A stretch of DNA of 64,000 nt from positions 1,626,350 to 1,690,349 of the forward strand of contig CAVUQC010000007.1 of NCBI GenBank assembly GCA_963743575.1, given 5' to 3'. The position numbers and the translations under genes were made by a program. The DNA is from DASUPK01 sp963743575 (GTDB taxonomy: Bacteria; Actinomycetota; Thermoleophilia; Solirubrobacterales; 70-9). The notes under the pieces are model-generated. The model had not been told where the DNA came from and made no database searches. It saw only the letters and a list, made by a program, of their open reading frames with translations. Below, piece after piece: positions 17,562-26,066 of this stretch (its first letter is position 1; each line of letters starts with the position of its first letter).

Positions 17562-18783
17562 CGGACCGGTCATCGTCGGCGGCGGGCCCTCCGGACTGGC
17601 AGCTGCGATCGGGCTGCGCGAGCTGGGCATCTCGCCTGTCACGGTGATCGAGCGGGAGCGCGAGGCAGGAGGGATCCCGCGGCACTCCGATCACACCGGC
17701 TTCGGCGTGCGCGACCTGCGGAAGGTGCTCACGGGACCGCGCTACGCGGAGCAGTATCGGAACCTCGCCGAGGCCGCCGGCGTCGAGGTCCTCGCCGAGA
17801 CGATGGTCACCGAGTGGGAGGGGGCCCGCCTGCTGAAGCTGACCGGGCCGCTGGGGCGCTGGGAGATCGACCCGCCCGCGGTCGTGCTCGCCACGGGTTG
17901 CCGTGAGCGGCCTCGATCCGCGCGCCTCGTTCCCGGATCGCGTCCCGCCGGCGTGATGACCACGGCGACGCTTCAGCAGCTGGTCCACCTGCAGGGCCGG
18001 AAGGTCGGGGGCAGAGCGGTGATCGTCGGAGCCGAGCACGTCAGCTTCTCCGCCGTCGCCACCCTGGCCCACGGCGGCGCCTCGGTCGCAGGGCTGGTCA
18101 CGGAGCTGCCGAGGCATCAATCGCTGCGAGTGTTCCGCGCCGGAGCGGCCGTTCGCTACCGGGCGCCGGTCTGGTCCCGGACCAAGGTGAGCGCGATCCA
18201 CGGCTCCGAGCGGGTCGAGTCAGTCGTGCTGACGGAGCTGGATTCCGGCCGGACCCGGATCGTCGAGTGCGATCTCGTCGTCTTCACGGCTGACTGGATC
18301 CCGGACCACGAGCTGGCGGTGATGGCCGGTTGCGAGCTCGACCCGGGAACCCGCGGACCGTTGATCGACCCGGCGCTGCGCACGACCAGGCGGGGTGTAT
18401 TCGCGGCGGGGAATCTGCTGCACCCCGCCGAGACTGCAGACGTCTGCGCTCAGGACGGCGGTCACGTGTCCCCGAGCGTGGCCGCATACCTGAGGGGTCC
18501 CGGTGACTGGCCAGCGACCGTGCGGCTGGCGGCGCGCGCTCCACTCGCCTGGGTCGCTCCGAACCTGCTGCTGGCGACCGGCCACCCCCCGCCGCGGGGC
18601 CGCTTCCTGCTGCGTTCCACCGAGTTCGTCCGCCGGGCGCGGCTGCGAGTCCGCCAGGGTGGCCGCGAGCTGTGGAGCGGGCGGAGGGGCCGCCTGGTGC
18701 CCGGACGGTCTTCATACATCCCGTCCAACTGGGCAGCGCAGGTTGATCCTGAAGCGGGCCCCGTGATCATCGAAGTGAAATAG
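17548..18783 (+). CDS. FAD/NAD(P)-binding oxidoreductase (partner flavoprotein)
   Basis: 411 aa from ATG at 17548, preceded by a strong GGAGGGGGGTGAGG. Pyridine-nucleotide-disulfide-reductase-like fold: FAD motif VIVGGGPSGLAAAIGL at the N-terminus, ATG motif (VVLATGCRERPR), a second nucleotide site VIVGAEHVSFSAVATL, and the second FAD contact GVFAAGNLLHPAE. The redox-active CxxC of disulfide reductases is absent, so this is an electron-transfer or substrate oxidase subunit, as in the HcnB/NoxA/GlpB group. The 14-nt overlap with the preceding GlpA-like gene argues that the two form one enzyme. Confidence 0.82.
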   Translation: MAIDDGPVIVGGGPSGLAAAIGLRELGISPVTVIEREREAGGIPRHSDHTGFGVRDLRKVLTGPRYAEQYRNLAEAAGVEVLAETMVTEWEGARLLKLTGPLGRWEIDPPAVVLATGCRERPRSARLVPGSRPAGVMTTATLQQLVHLQGRKVGGRAVIVGAEHVSFSAVATLAHGGASVAGLVTELPRHQSLRVFRAGAAVRYRAPVWSRTKVSAIHGSERVESVVLTELDSGRTRIVECDLVVFTADWIPDHELAVMAGCELDPGTRGPLIDPALRTTRRGVFAAGNLLHPAETADVCAQDGGHVSPSVAAYLRGPGDWPATVRLAARAPLAWVAPNLLLATGHPPPRGRFLLRSTEFVRRARLRVRQGGRELWSGRRGRLVPGRSSYIPSNWAAQVDPEAGPVIIEVK

Positions 18784-18792
18784 GGTTGGCAC

Positions 18793-20259
18793 ATGAGCGA
18801 CGGGATGTTGCTCGGGATTGACGAGGGGACCACCGGCGTCAAGGCCGCGCTCTTCGACCAGCGGCTCCAACCGGTCGGCGAAGCGCGCCGCGACAAGGTG
18901 AATCGCCATCCCGAGGAGGGCTGGGTCGAGCAGGACGGCGAGGAGGTGGTGGTCGCCGTCGCGGAGGCCGTGGCCGAGCTGCTCGATGGCGCGGATGGGG
19001 AGGTGGTCGCCTGCGGGCTCGACCACCAGGGCGAATCGGTGCTGGCCTGGGATTCGGAGAGCGGGAAGCCGCTCAGCCCAATCGTGGTCTGGCAGGACAA
19101 GCGCTCCCAGGAGATCCTCGACGTACTCACCGACAAGGAGGACGAGGTCAGGAAGCTCAGCGGCCTCCCCTTCGACCCCTACTTCTCCGCGGCCAAGCTG
19201 GCCTGGCTGCTGAAGAACAACGACGACGTCAAGAAGGCCCTCGCCGACGGCCGGCTGCGGATGGGAACCGTCGACTCCTTCCTCTGCGACCGGCTGGGGG
19301 CCGGCTTCGCCACCGAGCCCGCCACGGCCTCGCGCACACAGCTGCAGAGGATCGACAAGCCCGGTTGGGACGAGCGCCTCTGCGAGATCTTCGGCATCCC
19401 GATGGACGTGCTGCCGGAGCTCCGCGATTCGGCGGGCGACCTGGGAACGCTCCGGCACGAGAGCTGGCCGGTCGAGCTGCCCTTCCGCGGCCAGACGGTG
19501 GACCAGCAGGCTGCCCTCGCCGGCGCGGCCTGCGTCGAGCCGGGCCGCGTGAAGGCGACCTACGGCACCGGTGTCTTCGTCCTCGCGCACGTGGGGGAAG
19601 GGGTCCCGGAGCCGGCCGGCGGCCTGCTCCCGACGATCGCCTGGAGCATCGATGGCAAGCTCGAGTACGCGCTCGACGGCGGCGTCTTCGCGGCCGGGGC
19701 GATGCTGGAGTGGCTGTGCAATCAGATGGGAATCGCCGAGAGCCCCCCCGAGCTCAGCAAGCTGGCGCGCGAGGCCGAGACCTCGGCCGGCGCCCGGGTG
19801 CTCCCGGGCCTGGCCGGGATCGGAGCGCCGTGGTGGCGGCCGAACGCCCGCGCGGTGATGTCGGGCATATATGGCGGCACGACGCGCGAAAACGTCGCTC
19901 GGGCGGCGCTGGAGGGCATCGCCTGGAGGGTGGCCGACGTCGTCGCCGCGATCAAGGAGACCTCACCCGTGGAGACCCTTCGCGTGGACGGCGGCCTCAC
20001 CAACGAGCCACTGCTACTCCAACTCCAGGCGGACATGATCGGGGCGCCGGTGGAGGCCGCGGGTGCGGATGCGACGGTCCTCGGCGCGGCAGCCCTCGCC
20101 GCGGTTGGATCGGGCGTGATCGATTCGCTCACCGACCTGCCGGAGATGCTTCCGGCCGACCGCAGCGTCGATCCGCAGCAGGACGAGGAGTGGCGCTCAG
20201 CCGAGCACGAGCGCTGGCGCGAATTCGTGAGTGCAACCGAGGCGCTGGACCCGCACTAG
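18793..20259 (+). CDS. FGGY-family carbohydrate kinase (glycerol-kinase-like)
   Basis: 488 aa. Actin-fold sugar kinase with the N-terminal ATP phosphate loop LLGIDEGTTGVKAALFD, the CGLDHQGESVLAWD segment, GTVDSFLCDRL, and the C-terminal adenosine motif LRVDGGLTNEPLLLQLQADM. The sequence around QDKRS and GAAC VEPGRVKATYGTG resembles glycerol kinases. It starts 9 nt after the flavoprotein stop, so the three-gene set encodes a flavoprotein pair plus kinase. Expected reaction: ATP-dependent phosphorylation of glycerol, feeding the GlpA-like dehydrogenase upstream. The sugar specificity is inferred from context as well as sequence, and another polyol is possible. Confidence 0.88.
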   Translation: MSDGMLLGIDEGTTGVKAALFDQRLQPVGEARRDKVNRHPEEGWVEQDGEEVVVAVAEAVAELLDGADGEVVACGLDHQGESVLAWDSESGKPLSPIVVWQDKRSQEILDVLTDKEDEVRKLSGLPFDPYFSAAKLAWLLKNNDDVKKALADGRLRMGTVDSFLCDRLGAGFATEPATASRTQLQRIDKPGWDERLCEIFGIPMDVLPELRDSAGDLGTLRHESWPVELPFRGQTVDQQAALAGAACVEPGRVKATYGTGVFVLAHVGEGVPEPAGGLLPTIAWSIDGKLEYALDGGVFAAGAMLEWLCNQMGIAESPPELSKLAREAETSAGARVLPGLAGIGAPWWRPNARAVMSGIYGGTTRENVARAALEGIAWRVADVVAAIKETSPVETLRVDGGLTNEPLLLQLQADMIGAPVEAAGADATVLGAAALAAVGSGVIDSLTDLPEMLPADRSVDPQQDEEWRSAEHERWREFVSATEALDPH

Positions 20260-20290
20260 CGGCGCCCGCCCTACCTAAACTGGCTTTGAG

Positions 20291-21694
20291 ATGAACCGCA
20301 TGCGTTCGCGGCCCGACTTCGGCCGCATCGCCGCCACGACTCTGGAGACCCTGGCCTGGGTGGGGCTGGCCACCGCGCTGGTGGCGCTGCTCGACTCGGT
20401 CGCGACCCCAGCGGGTCTCGGCAGCCTCTATCTGATTGCCGTGCTCGCAGTCGCCATCCGGCGCGGCCAGGTCGCGGCCCTGGCAGCAGCGGTCGTCGGC
20501 GTCCTGATCCTCAACTACTTCTTCATCAAGCCGCTGCACCAGCTGACGATCGCCGACTCGGACAACGTCGTCGCGCTCGGGGTGCTGCTGGTAACCGCCC
20601 TCGTGGTCGGCCGGCTGGCGAGCCTTTCCCGGCAACGGGCCGCCGAGGCGGAGCTGCGCGCCGAGCAGGCGACGGCGCGCGAGCGGGAGGCGGCGATGGT
20701 CGCCGATGCGGCGACGGCGCTCCTCAGCAGGACGGACGACATGGTGTCGGCGATCTCCACGGACCTAGAGGCGATCGGGGGTGGCCAGCTCAGGCTCGCG
20801 GCCAGCTCGGCGCCCCAGGCCGGGGAGGGCGAGATCGGCCTGCGCCTGCCGACCGAGGCCCGCTCCGTCTGGCTATACGCCGCCGCGTCGGCCAGCTGGA
20901 CCGAGGCGGATCTCAGCCGGCTGGCCACGCCCCTCGGGCGCCTGCTGGATGTCGCCGCCGAGCGCGAGACGGCGGCCGCTCGCAGCGCAGACGCGGAGGC
21001 GGCTCGGCAGGCGGACGCAGCCAAGACGGTGATTCTCCACGCGGTCTCCCACGACCTGCGCTCGCCGCTGACAGCGATCCGCACCGCCGCCGCTGGCTTA
21101 CGGGAGCAGGGAACCTCCACCGAGGACCGGATCGCGCTGATCGACGCCATCGAGGAGGAGGCCGACCGGCTGACCAGGCTGATCGGCAACCTGCTCGACC
21201 TCTCGCGGATCGAGGCGGGGGCCGTCCATCCCCGGACCGACTGGTGCGACCTTCTCGACGTGATCTCGACCGCGATCTCGCACCTTCGCGAGCAGCACGA
21301 GCCGCATCGGATCCAGATTGAGCTCGGTGGTGAGCTTCCTCTGGTGCGCGCCGACGCATCCCAGCTCGAGCGCGTCTTCTCCAACCTGATCGAGAACGCC
21401 CTGCGGTTCTCGCCGCCCGGCGAGCCGGTCCGGGTGAGCGGCGGCGCCGGGGCGGGCAAGGTGACGATCCGCGTCGTCGATCGCGGACCTGGTGTCCCGG
21501 TCTCCCAGCGCAACGAGATCTTCAAGGCCTTCCACACCGGCGACGAGCGTGAGGGAGCCGGGCTCGGTCTCGCCATCTGCAAGGGGTTCGTCGAGGCCAA
21601 CGGGGGAGAGCTGAGGCTGCAGGCGGACTCTGCCGACGGCACGGCGTTCGCCGTTTCCTTCCCACTGGTCGAGCAGCCGGCGACGGTGGCATGA
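20291..21694 (+). CDS. Sensor histidine kinase with DUF4118 (KdpD C-terminal-half type)
   Basis: 467 aa. Four membrane helices within residues 13-115 form a DUF4118 domain (LNYFFIKPLHQLTIADSDN), followed by a coiled region, a variable GAF-like stretch, then HisKA (HAVSHDLRSPLTAIRTAA, phospho-His) and HATPase (NLIENALRFSPPG, DRGPGVP, GAGLGLAICKGF). It lacks the N-terminal KdpD sensor and USP domains, so it is the half-length variant. It overlaps the response regulator by ATGA. Given the KUP transporter downstream, it probably senses potassium or osmotic state. No KdpFABC pump is seen here. Confidence 0.93.
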   Translation: MNRMRSRPDFGRIAATTLETLAWVGLATALVALLDSVATPAGLGSLYLIAVLAVAIRRGQVAALAAAVVGVLILNYFFIKPLHQLTIADSDNVVALGVLLVTALVVGRLASLSRQRAAEAELRAEQATAREREAAMVADAATALLSRTDDMVSAISTDLEAIGGGQLRLAASSAPQAGEGEIGLRLPTEARSVWLYAAASASWTEADLSRLATPLGRLLDVAAERETAAARSADAEAARQADAAKTVILHAVSHDLRSPLTAIRTAAAGLREQGTSTEDRIALIDAIEEEADRLTRLIGNLLDLSRIEAGAVHPRTDWCDLLDVISTAISHLREQHEPHRIQIELGGELPLVRADASQLERVFSNLIENALRFSPPGEPVRVSGGAGAGKVTIRVVDRGPGVPVSQRNEIFKAFHTGDEREGAGLGLAICKGFVEANGGELRLQADSADGTAFAVSFPLVEQPATVA

Positions 21695-22380
21695 GCGCCG
21701 GGGAGTCCCGCGTGCTTGTCGTCGACGACGAGCCGCAGATCATTCGAGGGCTCAGGGTGATCCTCACCAACGCCGGATACAAGGTGGAGGAGGCGACGAC
21801 CAAGAAGGAGGCGCTCGACGCCGTCTCCGTCCGGCCGCCCGACGCGATTGTGCTCGACCTGGTCCTCCCCGACGGGGACGGCATCGAGGTCTGCGCCGAC
21901 ATCCGTCGCTGGAGCCAGGTTCCGATCGTGGTGCTCTCCGCCGTGGGGGACGAGCGCCAGAAGGTCCTGGCGCTCGATGCCGGAGCGGACGACTACGTCA
22001 CGAAGCCGTTCGGGAGCGAGGAGCTGCTGGCCCGGATGCGCGCGGTTCTACGGCGCAAGAGCGACGAGGGCGACTCAGCCGTCCAGGTCGGCGACCTCGA
22101 GATCGATCTCGCCGACCGTTCCGTCAGCAGAGACGGCGAGAAGCTCCACCTGACTCCGATCGAGTTCGACCTGCTCTCGAAGCTGGCGGAGCATCCCGGC
22201 CGGCTGGTCACCCACCGCCAGCTCCTCCACGAGGTCTGGGGCCCCGGGTACGAGGACGAGACTCACTACCTGCGCGTCCACTTTGCTCACGTCCGGGCCA
22301 AGATCGAGCCCGACCCGTCAAGCCCTCGCTATGTGATCACCGAGCCGGGGATCGGGTACCGGCTACATGTCGACCAGTAG
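21691..22380 (+). CDS. KdpE-like response regulator (OmpR/PhoB family)
   Basis: 229 aa. Receiver domain with acidic pocket VVDDEPQ, phospho-acceptor Asp in DAIVLDLVLPDGDG, switch Ser/Thr (VVLSAVG) and Lys (YVTKPFGSEE), then a winged-helix DNA-binding domain (LHLTPIEFDLLSKLAEHPGR ... THYLRVHFAHVRAKIE). The spacing HYLRVHFAHVR is typical of KdpE. It is coupled to the kinase by a 4-nt overlap. Targets are unknown; a dyad motif shared upstream of the neighbouring membrane-protein and KUP operons is a candidate site. Confidence 0.93.
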   Translation: MSAGESRVLVVDDEPQIIRGLRVILTNAGYKVEEATTKKEALDAVSVRPPDAIVLDLVLPDGDGIEVCADIRRWSQVPIVVLSAVGDERQKVLALDAGADDYVTKPFGSEELLARMRAVLRRKSDEGDSAVQVGDLEIDLADRSVSRDGEKLHLTPIEFDLLSKLAEHPGRLVTHRQLLHEVWGPGYEDETHYLRVHFAHVRAKIEPDPSSPRYVITEPGIGYRLHVDQ

Positions 22381-22402
22381 GCAGGCGGCGCTGGGGCTCG
22401 CG

Positions 22403-22825
22403 TCATGGCTGGTGGGAATCGGCCAGCGTGAACTGCGCTGCGATCACGACCAGGTACACGAGCGTCGCGACGAAGCCGACGATCATCCAGGCGACGGGGT
22501 CGTTCACCGTCGCTGTGACGAGCGCCGTCGCGCCGATCGCGAGACCGACCGAGACCAGATGGAAGCCACCCCAAAGGCGCACCGAGCCGTGCTCCCTCGG
22601 GACCAGAATCTCACCGGGATGCCCGTAGGCCAATGCGGCCGTCACTCCGAAGCCGATCACAGCCCCCGCCAGGAAGAGAAGGGCTTCCCATGCCGTCGGG
22701 ATGCCGAGGGAGTGCGTCGTCACTGCGCCCGAGGTCCAGATCGTCAGCGTGTACCCATAGGGTGCCGCGCTGGTTGCCACGGCTGTCTTGAGGTGAGATC
22801 GGTAGGTGTGCCGCTCGTCGCTCAC
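22403..22825 (-). CDS. Small integral membrane protein
   Basis: 140 aa from GTG at 22825, overlapping the TGA of the upstream gene in a GTGA, so the pair is translationally coupled. Hydropathy suggests four helices: ATSAAPYGYTLTIWTSGAV, ALLFLAGAVIGFGVTAALAY, LVSVGLAIGATALV and WMIVGFVATLVYLVVIAAQF. No family recognised. Position between a KdpDE-like system and a KUP transporter suggests a role in ion or membrane stress, but that is only context. It converges with the response regulator with a 22-nt gap. Confidence 0.7.
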   Translation of the reverse strand: MSDERHTYRSHLKTAVATSAAPYGYTLTIWTSGAVTTHSLGIPTAWEALLFLAGAVIGFGVTAALAYGHPGEILVPREHGSVRLWGGFHLVSVGLAIGATALVTATVNDPVAWMIVGFVATLVYLVVIAAQFTLADSHQP

Positions 22826-23130
22826 TGAGGCCCGGACGATACTTCGGTCCCTCGGTCGTCGGTTTCGGCTGTCCGCTCCACCGTCTGGATCCCTCGCGGG
22901 CGCCCGGCGCGCACCCGGCGGTTCCAGAGAAAGCCGCCGATCACGACGGTCCCCGCGATCGAGATCAGCGGATAGCCGCGGGCCAGGTTGACCACCAGGG
23001 TGAAGGCGACGACCACAGCGGCAATCACGTTGATGGCGAACAGCCACCAGGACCGCCGGCGCCGCGAGAACCGCGCCATCGCCAGCAGCCCCGCGAGGAA
23101 GCTGACGAAGACCGCCACGGCGTAGACCAA
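22822..23130 (-). CDS. Small membrane protein
   Basis: 102 aa with a TTG start at 23130 and no clear ribosome site, so a later start such as the in-frame ATG for MARFSRRRRSWW is possible. Helices: VYAVAVFVSFLAGLLAMA, then a basic loop SRRRRS, WLFAINVIAAVVVAFTLVV and ISIAGTVVIGGFLW, followed by a polar tail. Family unknown. It is the first gene of a two-gene operon coupled to the 140-aa membrane protein. A dyad-containing motif lies just before the start. Confidence 0.6.
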   Translation of the reverse strand: MVYAVAVFVSFLAGLLAMARFSRRRRSWWLFAINVIAAVVVAFTLVVNLARGYPLISIAGTVVIGGFLWNRRVRAGRPRGIQTVERTAETDDRGTEVSSGPQ

Positions 23131-23133
23131 TTG

Positions 23134-23155
23134 CGATTTAGCGAAATCTCAACGC
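23134..23155 (-). promoter_or_regulatory. Shared regulatory motif, copy 1
   Basis: On the minus strand this reads TTGAGATTTCGCTAAATC and contains the inverted repeat GATTT-N4-AAATC. It sits 4-25 nt upstream of the 102-aa membrane gene. A near match, TTGAGATTTCGTAAAT, occurs 57 nt upstream of the KUP operon (25891). Sharing between two neighbouring transport operons suggests an operator, possibly for the KdpE-like regulator; this is inference. Confidence 0.4.
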
Positions 23156-23183
23156 CTGCCCTGTGAGATTCGTCGATCCGCTG

Positions 23184-25313
23184 CTACAGACCGATCTGCG
23201 AGCCGACCAGCACTGTCTTGTCGCTGGGAAGCTTGAAGGCGTCGATCGGGCTCGCCGCGTTGCGGGCCATGACCATGAAGAGCTTCTTTCGCAAGCGGGT
23301 CAGCGGCGGGATGTCCTCGGTCGGCTTGATCGAGATTCGCGAGACGAAATAAGAGGCGTTCTCGAGATCCAGGTTCCGTTCGAGCAGCCCCTGCTTGCGA
23401 CAGAGCCTCAACGCCGCTGGGACGTCGAGGGAATCGTGGTAGCCGGCCCGGATTGTGACGTGCAGGACATTGAACTCATCACCGATGCGCTCGACCGTGA
23501 AGCGCTCGAACTCGTCGACGTTCGGGATGCTGACCAGGTCGACGGAGACAATCAAGACCCGCTTCGGGAAGGTGTGAGTGTTCTCAACCTCGAGCCGCAG
23601 CGCGAGTGGGGTGGTCTCCTTGCTGGGGTGAAGGTGCACGGCGACGCCGTTGACCTTCGTCGGCGGTTCCACCTGGGTGTCGAGGTCGCCGAGGAACTGG
23701 GCCAGCGGCCCCTCCTTCTCGATTCTCCGGCGGGTGACGACGGTCTGCCCTCGGCGCCAATTGATCATGACGAGCGAGATGACCAGGGCGAGAGCCAGGG
23801 AAAGCCATGCCCCGTGCTCGATCTTGATGATGTTGGAGGCGAAGAACGCCACTTCCACGGTCAGGAACAGGGCGGCGATCGGCACCAGCCTGCGCCTCGG
23901 CGTGCCCCAGAGGTAGCGGGCAACTGCCAGGAAAAGGACGGTGTTGAGGACGAAGGTGGCCGTGACTGCAACGCCGTAGATGTCGCCGAGCCTGTCGGCG
24001 GACTGGAAGACGAGCGTCAGCGTGACGACCCCGACACACAGCGCCCAGTTCACGAACGGGACGTAGATCTGGCCCTCCAGCTTCGACGGGTGCAAGATGT
24101 TGAGACGTGGCAGGAAGCCGAGCTGGACCGCTTGGCGGGCGACGGAGAAGGAGCCCGAGATTGCCGCCTGAGAAGCGATGATCGTCGCCGCCGTCGCCAG
24201 GAACAGCATCGGTATGCGGGCCCACTCGGGGGACATCAGGAAGAACGGGTTCACCGCGGTGCTCGGGTCGTGACGGATCATCGCCGCCTGACCGAGGTAG
24301 TTGAGCACCAGCGCGGGGAAGGCGACCCCGAACCAGCCGAGCCGGATCGGCGCAGCGCCGAAATGACCTCTGTCCGCGTAGAGCGTCTCGGCGCCCGTCA
24401 CGGCGAGGACGACACCGCCGAGCACGAAGAAGCTCTGTAGTCCGTGGTCCACGAGGAAGCGAGCCCCCCAGGTGGGCGAGAGCCCCTGAAGCACCGCCGG
24501 GTCCCTCGCCAGCTGGTGGAGCCCGAGCAGCGCGATGGCGACGAACCACACCATGATCACCGGTCCGAACAGGATCCCGATCGTGCCCGAGCCGCGTCGC
24601 TGAAGCACGAACAGCCCGATCAGGATGACGACCGAGATCGGCACGACCAGGTGAGCGAGGGCGGGCTCTACCACCTTCAACCCCTGTACCGAGCCGAGGA
24701 CCGAGATCGCCGGCGTGATGATCGCGTCGCCGAAGAACAGCGCCGCACCGAAGAGGCCGATCGTTACCAACGCGACGCCATGGGGCACCCTGTGTCGCTG
24801 GATCAGTGACGCCAGCGCCATGATGCCGCCGTCGCCGCGGTTGTGTGCGCGCATGATGAAGCCCGCGTACTTGACGCCGACGACGATGATCAGCGCCCAA
24901 AAGATCAGCGAGACGACGCCATAGACGTCCGCGGCGGTCGCCTGAGCGACGCTGGCGTTTTGCGTGAAGATGACCTGCTCGGTGTAGAGGGGGCTCGTGC
25001 CGATGTCGCCGTAGACGACGCCGAGCGCCCCGAGCGCCAGAGCGGCCTTGCTGGCGTCGGTGATCACATCGCGCTGGCTGTCCTTGAGCGCGTCGAAACG
25101 CTTGCGGACCGCCTCGGACTCCGCCTCCCTCGCCGCCGGGGACTCAGGGCGCCAGTAGCCGAGCTTGTGCGCCGCCTCGTTGAAGCTTCGCTTCGCGCCG
25201 GGCTTCGTCCCAGTGCGCACCGTGGGCTCGTGTGGCTCCGGGACAGTCTCGACCCCGGCGTGGTGCGCCGCTTCGTGCAGGGGGCGGCCATGATCTGAGC
25301 CGGTGCTGCTCAT
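23184..25313 (-). CDS. kup: KUP-family potassium uptake transporter
   Basis: 709 aa. KUP/HAK/KT potassium symporter with twelve predicted helices. Family hallmarks are GVVYGDIGTSPLYT in the first helix, the HNRGDGGIMALASL loop and GLFGAALFFGDAIITPAISV. The C-terminal 170 residues are cytosolic (ERFTVERIGDEFNVLHVTIR). An unusual N-terminal extension of about 85 residues, polar and charged, precedes the first helix (KRSFNEAAHKLGYWRPESP); most relatives lack it. Start ATG overlaps the TGA of the upstream 174-aa gene (ATGA), so both are one operon. Takes up K+ coupled to protons. Confidence 0.95.
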   Translation of the reverse strand: MSSTGSDHGRPLHEAAHHAGVETVPEPHEPTVRTGTKPGAKRSFNEAAHKLGYWRPESPAAREAESEAVRKRFDALKDSQRDVITDASKAALALGALGVVYGDIGTSPLYTEQVIFTQNASVAQATAADVYGVVSLIFWALIIVVGVKYAGFIMRAHNRGDGGIMALASLIQRHRVPHGVALVTIGLFGAALFFGDAIITPAISVLGSVQGLKVVEPALAHLVVPISVVILIGLFVLQRRGSGTIGILFGPVIMVWFVAIALLGLHQLARDPAVLQGLSPTWGARFLVDHGLQSFFVLGGVVLAVTGAETLYADRGHFGAAPIRLGWFGVAFPALVLNYLGQAAMIRHDPSTAVNPFFLMSPEWARIPMLFLATAATIIASQAAISGSFSVARQAVQLGFLPRLNILHPSKLEGQIYVPFVNWALCVGVVTLTLVFQSADRLGDIYGVAVTATFVLNTVLFLAVARYLWGTPRRRLVPIAALFLTVEVAFFASNIIKIEHGAWLSLALALVISLVMINWRRGQTVVTRRRIEKEGPLAQFLGDLDTQVEPPTKVNGVAVHLHPSKETTPLALRLEVENTHTFPKRVLIVSVDLVSIPNVDEFERFTVERIGDEFNVLHVTIRAGYHDSLDVPAALRLCRKQGLLERNLDLENASYFVSRISIKPTEDIPPLTRLRKKLFMVMARNAASPIDAFKLPSDKTVLVGSQIGL

Positions 25314-25834
25314 GGGGTGGCTACCTCGGCGACGGCGAGAGGCCGCAGCGCGAACAACACCGCGAAGGATTCGTGCCAGAGCCGATCCGGGTCGGCAAGT
25401 TCTCCGGGGGGCGCGTAAACAGGGCTGCTCGGGTCGGTCAGCAGGCGCCAGCCGAGCACCACCCCTGGCGCGGCCACCGCTTCGGACGAGCGCAGGGACA
25501 GGACCAACTCGGTGAGGACTGGCCTCGCCACCTCAACCGCGTCGACGTCAATTCGCACAACGCCGCCGAGCGTCCCCACCGGCGAAGCATCCACCAGCAC
25601 TCGCTCGAGGCGGCTCGCGAGCCTTGTCCGCTCGCGCGAGGAGACGAGCTGAGCTTGCCGGAGCGCCAGCGGCGGATCGCCCAGCCCTTGCGCGCCACGA
25701 GCGATCTGTCGGTCCAGCCAAGGCCGCCGCAGGCGTGTGCGCGCCCACAGGAGGAGTCCCCAAGCACCGCCGATCGACGGCCCCGCGGTCTTGAGTGCAG
25801 GTCCTGTCGTTCGCCGGAGAGCAAAACTCGCCAT
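25310..25834 (-). CDS. Hypothetical protein coupled to KUP transporter
   Basis: 174 aa, no recognised domain. The N-terminus has one weakly hydrophobic stretch (GPSIGGAWGLLLWARTRL) followed by basic residues. The middle reads like an Asp23/alkaline-shock-type or amphipathic membrane-associated protein (RTRLASRLERVLVDASPVGT, VVRIDVDAVEVARPVLTELV). No signal peptide. It precedes kup with a 4-nt ATGA overlap, so it is made in proportion to the transporter and may modulate it. Base composition is like its neighbours. Confidence 0.65.
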   Translation of the reverse strand: MASFALRRTTGPALKTAGPSIGGAWGLLLWARTRLRRPWLDRQIARGAQGLGDPPLALRQAQLVSSRERTRLASRLERVLVDASPVGTLGGVVRIDVDAVEVARPVLTELVLSLRSSEAVAAPGVVLGWRLLTDPSSPVYAPPGELADPDRLWHESFAVLFALRPLAVAEVATP

Positions 25835-25888
25835 ACGACCATCCTCCGTCGCGGCGCGTCAAGCTCCCGTAGAGAAACCTCCGAAGAG

Positions 25889-25910
25889 CATTGAGATTTC
25901 GTAAATATCG
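25889..25910. promoter_or_regulatory. Shared regulatory motif, copy 2
   Basis: TTGAGATTTCGTAAATATC on the + strand, with imperfect dyad GATTT-cgt-AAATaTC, 57 nt upstream of the first gene of the KUP operon. Matches the motif at 23134-23155 over about 16 positions with one indel. The two copies have opposite orientation relative to the genes they precede, which suits a dyad-binding protein. Confidence 0.4.
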
Positions 25911-25978
25911 ACGCAGGGCGAGATTGGGCGTACCAGCGTCTCGCCGCTTTGCGCGGGGGACAGGTCCTCCCCAGAACG

Positions 25979-26009
25979 CACTCTACCCGCGCTTAACGCG
26001 GGTCGAGTG
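25979..26009 (-). terminator. Strong hairpin, likely terminator of the permease operon
   Basis: CACTC-t-ACCCGCG-CTTAA-CGCGGGT-c-GAGTG forms a 12-bp stem with one mismatch and a 5-nt loop, 58 nt beyond the stop of the 34-aa gene. There is no U-tract, as is common in high-GC actinobacteria. A second hairpin lies just before it. Confidence 0.6.
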
Positions 26010-26021
26010 GGCGGCCCAACT

Positions 26022-26043
26022 CCCACGGTCCGTTGGCCGTGGG
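26022..26043 (-). terminator. Second hairpin downstream of the permease operon
   Basis: CCCACGG-TCCGTTGG-CCGTGGG, a perfect 7-bp stem with 8-nt loop, 24 nt after the 34-aa gene's stop. Tandem hairpins between two same-strand operons suggest termination between them, or a structured leader for the KUP operon. Confidence 0.45.
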
Positions 26044-26066
26044 CGCCGCGCAGCTACTGTCGAGCG

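Noticed and set aside
25835..26066. c-di-AMP (ydaO) riboswitch before the KUP operon
   Set aside because: Several hairpins are present, but I could not find the conserved core segments of that riboswitch class.
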